From JANXQG01 sp964615095 (GTDB lineage: Bacteria > Planctomycetota > Planctomycetia > Pirellulales > Thermoguttaceae): DNA of 64,000 nt. Below the pieces are notes generated by a model. The model saw only the letters and a program-made list of their open reading frames with translations, ran no database searches and was not told where the DNA came from. The DNA is taken from assembly GCA_964615095.1 (NCBI GenBank), contig CAZTPX010000016.1:1-64000 (forward strand), read 5' to 3'. Shown here piece after piece: positions 60,089 through 64,000 of this stretch. The position numbers and the translations under genes are program-made. The first letter of the stretch is position 1. Every line of letters starts with the position of its first letter.

Positions 60089-60721
60089 TTAACGGCGAAA
60101 TGCGTCCTGAGGTTTTTTTTCGGCCGGGACAGAATTTTCCGCGTCGGCAGATTGAATTGTTGCCTGTTTTGCCCTTCGCGCGATCTCCTCTTTCAACCAC
60201 GTCTGCTTCTTGGCCATGTCCTCAAGATCCTCGAAATTCAGCAGCAGAGGATCTTCGCCCTCGAAGACATAAGCGGCGAACGCGGCCACGCGCCAGCCTT
60301 CGGGCTCCAGGCGGCACACCAAGATAGCCCTGTCGCTGCGCGGCTTGCCCGTTTCGTCGAGATCGATCCACTTGGTTGGCACGTGGGCGATTTCATGTCC
60401 GGGCGTGGGATAAGTGGCCTCTTCAACTTCGATTTTCGCGCTCTCGCTGGGTGGCGGCGCCACACATTTACCGCTGGCCTCAGCCTTCTGGCGGGCAACT
60501 TTCGAAAGGAGCTTGGTCGCCGCGTCGTTGTCGCCTTTGCGAAGGGCCTCGAGAAAGCAGGTGACCACCGTCTTTACATCTTGTGGTGGCGCGGTCGTCG
60601 CCGAAGCGGCCCCGTTCGCCCCGGCGGGCGGAGCCTGCGTAGCGCCCTGATCGGCCGACTTGCCACAGCCGAACGCCAGCAAGCAGATTGCCATCCACCC
60701 CAAAACGCTGAATCTTGACAT
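60089..60721 (-). CDS. Lipoprotein, paralogue 1 of a tandem pair (uncharacterised)
   Basis: 210 aa from the ATG at 60721, with GGAGGAGA 6 bases upstream. Signal and lipobox: MSRFSVLGWMAICLLAFGCG. A Thr/Ala/Pro-rich linker is followed by a conserved-looking domain: VVTCFLEALRKGDNDAATKL, LSKVARQKAEASGK, WIDLDETGKPRSDRAILVCR and EGWRVAAFAAYVFEGEDPLL. The end is KKPQDAFRR. The domain resembles SnoaL-like or DUF4878-type folds (a helix bundle with a curved sheet), but this is a guess. The downstream-facing gene at 60798-61490 is a paralogue, giving a tandem pair 76 bp apart. Confidence 0.8.
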   Translation of the reverse strand: MSRFSVLGWMAICLLAFGCGKSADQGATQAPPAGANGAASATTAPPQDVKTVVTCFLEALRKGDNDAATKLLSKVARQKAEASGKCVAPPPSESAKIEVEEATYPTPGHEIAHVPTKWIDLDETGKPRSDRAILVCRLEPEGWRVAAFAAYVFEGEDPLLLNFEDLEDMAKKQTWLKEEIARRAKQATIQSADAENSVPAEKKPQDAFRR

Positions 60722-60797
60722 TATATCTCTCCTCCCACATTCTCCAGTCAATAAGAAAGGTGGCGGAGTGTCGCAAGAATCGCGTTGCGGGTCAAGG

Positions 60798-61490
60798 TCA
60801 GTGTGGAGATGAAGAGGCCGCTTGCTTTTCGCGTCGGACGAGTTCCTCCCTGAGCCACTGCTGTTTCTTCGCCAAGTCATCCAGGTCTTCAAAATTCAAG
60901 AACAACGGATCTTCACCTTCGAATACATACGCCGCAAACCCGGCAACTCGCCACCCGTCCGACTCCAAGCGGCAAGTCAACGTGGCCTTGTCCGTCCACA
61001 GTTTGCCCTTTTCGTCCAGATCTATCCAACGGATCGACACTTGCGCGGTCTTGTGGTCCGGCGAGGGATATGAGGCATTGTCAACTTCGATCTTCACGTT
61101 TTCATCGGCCGGTGGAGCGATGGCCCGCCCGCTTTCCTCGGTCTTCTGGCGGGCAAGTTTCGTTAACAGTTCGGCCGCTGCATCGCTATTTCCTTTGCGC
61201 AATGCGTCAAGAAAGCGGGTCACGACTGCTTTCGGGTCTGGCGGCCGGCTAGTCGGCACAGCCCCAGCCGCTTGCGGTGCAGTGCGCGGCACGGCCGTCC
61301 TATGCCGTCGGCGCCACTTCAATCTGCCATGCCAGCGCGGGAAGACGGCTGGCATGGTCGATACAGCACAGGCCGCATCTGACGCCGCGGCTGGCGTGGC
61401 CAGTTCGGCGCTGTAAGCGGTAGACTTGTTGCATCCCAATGCCAACGAGATCATTGCGACGCATCCCAAAATGCTCGACCCTAACAACAT
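60798..61490 (-). CDS. Lipoprotein, paralogue 2 of a tandem pair (uncharacterised)
   Basis: 230 aa from the ATG at 61490, with GGAGGGAAACT just upstream. The signal is MLLGSSILGCVAMISLALGC, with lipobox LALGC. The basic segment PRWHGRLKWRRRHRTAVPR in the linker is absent from the paralogue. The shared domain reads VVTRFLDALRKGNSDAAAEL, LTKLARQKTEESGR, WIDLDEKGKLWTDKATLTCR, and DGWRVAGFAAYVFEGEDPLF. Divergence suggests an old duplication. It lies divergently opposite miaA across a 153 bp spacer. Confidence 0.8.
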   Translation of the reverse strand: MLLGSSILGCVAMISLALGCNKSTAYSAELATPAAASDAACAVSTMPAVFPRWHGRLKWRRRHRTAVPRTAPQAAGAVPTSRPPDPKAVVTRFLDALRKGNSDAAAELLTKLARQKTEESGRAIAPPADENVKIEVDNASYPSPDHKTAQVSIRWIDLDEKGKLWTDKATLTCRLESDGWRVAGFAAYVFEGEDPLFLNFEDLDDLAKKQQWLREELVRREKQAASSSPH

Positions 61491-61550
61491 AGTTTCCCTC
61501 CTGGAAGAATCGAAATTCGTAAGGGCGAAGTTTATCGCCACCAAGGGCAC

Positions 61551-61579
61551 TTGAATCACCCCCCAGAATGTGGTAAAAT
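61551..61579 (+). promoter_or_regulatory. Sigma-70 promoter of miaA
   Basis: TTGAAT (61551-61556), a 17-base spacer and TAAAAT (61574-61579) give 4/6 or better matches in both boxes at the ideal distance. It lies about 65 bases upstream of the ATG at 61644. Confidence 0.6.
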
Positions 61580-61643
61580 TGCTCTTCGTTCGGTGCCGAA
61601 AATTAGTTTGGCAACATCGTCTTAGCGGGTCAACGTCAGTCTT

Positions 61644-62582
61644 ATGTCGCACGCTTCCCAAGCTTGGTTTCTTACAGGTCCCACAGCCGTCGGAAAAACG
61701 GCCGTCGGGCTGGCGCTTGCCGAAAAGATCGATGCGGAAATCATTTCCATGGACTCCATGGCTGTCTACCGCGGGATGGATATCGGGACGGCAAAACCGA
61801 CGGCCGAGCAACGTGAACAAATTCGCCATCACCTGATCGATGTCGTGGCCCCGCATGAGGATTTCAGCTTGGCCCGCTATCTGGAAATGGCCGACGCCGC
61901 TGCCGTCGAGATCCGGTCGCGGGGACGCCAAGTGTTGTTTGTCGGCGGGACACCACTCTACTTGAAAGGACTGTTGCGGGGGATCTTTCAAGGACCGCCT
62001 GCCGACTGGCAGCTTCGCCATGATCTATTGGAAGAATCCAAATCGCACGCGCCGGGCTGGCTACACGGTCACCTCCAGGAGATTGACCCCGCAACGGCCG
62101 CACGGCTGCATGTCAACGACCAGCGAAGAATCATCCGTGCCCTAGAGGTTTTTCATAAGACAGGCCACCCGATTAGCGAGTTGCAACAACAGTTTGAGTG
62201 GGGGCTGCCGGCCGAGGCGTGCCGAGTCTTCGTCATCGATCTCCCCAGAGCGGAACTTCAAGACCGCATTGAACGCCGCGTGGAAGCCATGTTTGCCGCA
62301 AGCTTGGTCGAGGAAGTCAGCCGGCTGCTTGCCGATCCGCTCGGGCTGAGCACCGCTGCCCGGCAGGCGGTCGGTTATGCCGAGGTTATCAACTATTACG
62401 GCGAAAAGCAGGATTTGGCAGCCACGGTGGAACTGGTGAAAATCCATACGCACCAGCTTGCCAAACGCCAGGCCACATGGTTCCGCAGCCTGAGCGAATG
62501 CCGCTATGTGCCTGTTGCCGGCGACCTGGCGCCAGAAATCGTGGCCCAGCAGGTTTTTGAGCTTGGCGGCGGCAGATCGTAG
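61644..62582 (+). CDS. miaA: tRNA dimethylallyltransferase
   Basis: Adds a dimethylallyl group to N6 of A37 in tRNAs that read codons starting with U. 312 aa, usual for MiaA. Motifs are FLTGPTAVGKTAVGLALAE (P-loop), IISMDSMAVYRGMDIGTAKP (DSxxxYRxxDIGTAKP), HHLIDVVAPHEDFSLARY, FVGGTPLYLKGLLRGIFQGP and HVNDQRRIIRALEVFHKTGH. ARQAVGYAEVINYY and TWFRSLSECRYV lie near the C-terminus. All substrate-binding motifs are intact. It is monocistronic. Confidence 0.96.
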   Translation: MSHASQAWFLTGPTAVGKTAVGLALAEKIDAEIISMDSMAVYRGMDIGTAKPTAEQREQIRHHLIDVVAPHEDFSLARYLEMADAAAVEIRSRGRQVLFVGGTPLYLKGLLRGIFQGPPADWQLRHDLLEESKSHAPGWLHGHLQEIDPATAARLHVNDQRRIIRALEVFHKTGHPISELQQQFEWGLPAEACRVFVIDLPRAELQDRIERRVEAMFAASLVEEVSRLLADPLGLSTAARQAVGYAEVINYYGEKQDLAATVELVKIHTHQLAKRQATWFRSLSECRYVPVAGDLAPEIVAQQVFELGGGRS

Positions 62583-62659
62583 GAAAGCTCCTCTCCTCTA
62601 TATATAGGTACAGTTCACTGTGAAGCAGCTATACTTCACGCGGCCAGGAACGATACTAA

Positions 62660-62709
62660 CCCGAAGCGCAAGCGAGGGCCACAATCTATTACTTCGCTTG
62701 CGCTTCGGG
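62660..62709. repeat. Palindrome CCCGAAGCGCAAGCGA
   Basis: CCCGAAGCGCAAGCGA (62660-62675) is perfectly mirrored by TCGCTTGCGCTTCGGG (62694-62709), with 18 bases between. It is related to the hairpin at 2975-3035. It lies downstream of miaA. Confidence 0.85.
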
Positions 62710-62958
62710 CAAAGGGAATATCGCAGCCAACTCCGGCACGATTTTGCCCGTCTTGCCGGCTCTATCGCAAGTTCGCCGACACCCGCCGGTCGCAACGTTT
62801 CTGACCGCTTGCAGAACGCTCGCGTGATCCCCAATGTCTAAGAGCGTCCAGAAGAAATGACGAAGTGCTGCGTTGTCGAGGGTGGCTGGAGGATCGCCGA
62901 CCATGAGTACATGGTGCCCGTATGCCCCAGCCACCCCATTCATTTCTTCCGTACGCTT

Positions 62959-63436
62959 TTACAGCCAGAACCCCTTCCGTTCTGCCTTCTCCTCTGGCGG
63001 CTTCTCGATCGCGTCGAGGATCGCCACGATGTCGGCAAAATACTCCTGCAATTTCGTGGCATCCGGGGCCGTGGGGCTTGAAGCGGTCAATTCCGCTAGG
63101 TAATCTTGCCCGTCGCTCAGCGCCTTTTCAAGATCGGCAACGCCCCATGGCTCGACTGCTGTAGAAGCAAAGCCAATCCCTCCAGAAAAGCGATGACCGT
63201 CGCCAAGTGCGTTGCCAATGATCTCGGTTTCAGACGGCCGAGGTCTTTCTTCGTTCCCAAAAGGTGTCGAAGTTCCTTGATAACGTCCGGGATTGTCGGC
63301 AGGGATTCTGCCGCTGATCGCGAGCGCCTCCTGCCCGAAGCCAAAGCTGCCTGTGGTGGCATGCTTCCAAAGAACTCTCAGTAGGTCAGGCTCTCTAGCC
63401 TGACTTTGTCCGCCACGGTCAGCCTGGAAAGGCTAA
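62959..63436 (-). pseudogene. Open frame without start codon, probable 3' gene fragment
   Basis: A minus-strand frame runs from inside the palindrome at about 63436 to a TAA at 62959 and has no plausible ATG, GTG or TTG start at a sensible place. It reads TTGSFGFGQEALAISGRIPA, SETEIIGNALGDGHRFSGGI, GFASTAVEPWGVADLEKALS and DIVAILDAIEKPPEEKAERK. The composition is protein-like but no family is recognised. The N-terminus appears to have been replaced by the repeat at 63381-63442. Confidence 0.45.
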
Positions 63437-63442
63437 CCTACG
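63381..63442. repeat. Palindromic repeat family GTAGGTCAGGCT, copy 2
   Basis: GTAGGTCAGGCTCTCTAGCC (63381-63400) is mirrored by GGTCAGCCTGGAAAGGCTAA then CCTAC (about 63417-63440). Flanks CCAAAGAACTCTCA on the left and ACATCTTGGGGTGGTTGTTA on the right match the outer arms of the copy at 35597-35704. Confidence 0.75.
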
Positions 63443-63448
63443 ACGTTT

Positions 63449-63619
63449 CTAACATCTTGGGGTGGTTGTTAGTTTTAGATCCCGCAAAGTTTGAGCGAGC
63501 AGCTCCAGCGGACCCTTGAGACGGGCAACCGCTTCGGGAGTCCATCGGGCCGGTTCGATACCCTCGACAATAAGCTGCACGCCGTCGAGCACCGGCATGT
63601 GCAAAGCCAATTGAGGCAT
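63449..63619 (-). CDS. Short hypothetical protein
   Basis: 56 aa from the ATG at 63619 (MPQLALHMPVLDGVQLIVEG, IEPARWTPEAVARLKGPLEL, then LAQTLRDLKLTTTPRC). A GTG at 63685 would extend it but would overlap the divergent plus-strand gene. The sequence reads like a real helical fragment, but its short length and position next to repeats make it possibly a remnant. No family is recognised. Confidence 0.35.
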   Translation of the reverse strand: MPQLALHMPVLDGVQLIVEGIEPARWTPEAVARLKGPLELLAQTLRDLKLTTTPRC

Positions 63620-63653
63620 AGACGCATCGTCCGCGGCGGCCAAATTATCGAGA

Positions 63654-64000
63654 ATGACCTTTCCCTTCTGGGAGCGACCGCTCACGCTCGACTCGGAAGT
63701 GAGCGCGCTCCGATCCCGCTTCTACGGTTTTTACCTGCTTTCCTGCGAAGACATCAGCATGAAGCCGCAATTTGCCGACGGCGAGTTGGCCGACCCGCCG
63801 GCCGCGAAGCAAGCGGCGATGGACTGGCTCGGTAATCTGGCAGACAACGCCGACCTCCGCTGCGACACGCGAGTTTGTGTGCCGATCTTCGTCGATCTGC
63901 TCCACGGCAAGACGCGCATCTGGGCCACGCTCGGCGTACGTCTCGCGCATCTGGAGGCATCCTACTCCCGGCCGCCGCGCCTGCGTCCCAAGGGCCGCGG
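63654..64000 (+). CDS. Unidentified protein, N-terminal part (runs off right edge)
   Basis: 115 codons open to the window end, starting at ATG 63654 (MTFPFWERPLTLDSEVSALR, SRFYGFYLLSCEDISMKPQF). Later parts are PPAAKQAAMDWLGNLADNAD, LRCDTRVCVPIFVDLLHGKT and RIWATLGVRLAHLEASYSRP. The frame is continuous with normal codon use for the region, and an in-frame stop lies 27-29 bases upstream of the ATG. I do not recognise the family. The divergent gene at 63619 is 34 bp away. Confidence 0.5.
   Translation, partial: MTFPFWERPLTLDSEVSALRSRFYGFYLLSCEDISMKPQFADGELADPPAAKQAAMDWLGNLADNADLRCDTRVCVPIFVDLLHGKTRIWATLGVRLAHLEASYSRPPRLRPKGR

Larger units (their letters stand above)
62583..63448. other. Decayed region downstream of miaA
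   Basis: 866 bases without a gene I can name. It includes two palindromes and a minus-strand open frame without a start codon (listed separately). Another minus-strand frame at 62689-62943 runs into the palindrome and has no familiar motif. The stretch looks like remains of genes broken by repeats. Confidence 0.55.

Overview
This 64 kb window is a GC-rich bacterial chromosome segment, almost certainly from a planctomycete and probably a Pirellulales-like lineage (this assignment is an inference). The evidence is a planctomycete-type bacterial microcompartment locus, a pseudopilin-like DUF1559 protein followed by a small lipoprotein, Tat-exported Gfo/Idh and phosphoesterase proteins, very large lineage-specific membrane-anchored proteins, and intergenic spaces full of long palindromes.

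Layout. 1-3830 (minus): a microcompartment operon running off the left edge (deoR-type regulator, pduL, two BMC-H shell genes, ackA, EutN/CcmL vertex gene). 3944-11847: a HAD phosphatase, a polytopic membrane protein, a Tat phosphoesterase, a glycine-zipper lipoprotein, uxaC with a partner gene, and an inositol-phosphatase family gene. 12002-21708 (plus): two translationally coupled genes for giant exported proteins (1114 and 2121 aa) made of three copies of one architecture. A degenerate response regulator overlaps them convergently, and tRNA-Arg(CCU) follows. 22802-31260: a phasin-like protein, a URO-D protein, the operon rpe / dead histidine-phosphatase / accD, a Gfo/Idh oxidoreductase, PTS enzyme I and an aldo/keto reductase fragment. 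31437-39809: a metal-homeostasis island (small membrane protein, two HMA-like proteins, a P1B-type ATPase, a DtxR regulator, a DUF1559 gene and lipoprotein, an NRAMP transporter). 39827-44175 (minus): a signalling cluster (CBS-like sensor kinase, hybrid kinase, receiver/HD-GYP protein) that carries the scar of a tandem duplication. 45069-47007: a CHAT remnant running into a TIR / serine-recombinase / receiver / Hpt chimera. 47230-57397 (minus): purN, ileS, a Type IIG restriction-modification enzyme directly behind a purine nucleoside phosphorylase and an acidic repeat protein, and a glycosyltransferase with a tetratricopeptide-like tail. 57830-64000: exported superoxide dismutase, a Cys/Ala/Pro-rich secreted protein, two paralogous lipoproteins, miaA, a decayed zone, and the 5' part of an unidentified gene.

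How it fits together. The microcompartment genes, uxaC and the DeoR regulator point to growth on plant or algal sugars (fucose, rhamnose, uronates). The HMA/ATPase, DtxR and NRAMP genes form a divalent-metal import/export module with a candidate shared operator. The most unusual items are the giant three-unit protein pair, the TIR-recombinase-receiver-Hpt chimera, the duplicated signalling locus with a kinase remnant, the catalytically dead phosphatase inside a metabolic operon, and palindromic repeats that have also inserted in frame into ileS and the restriction-modification gene. No CRISPR array, rRNA gene or intact transposase is visible.
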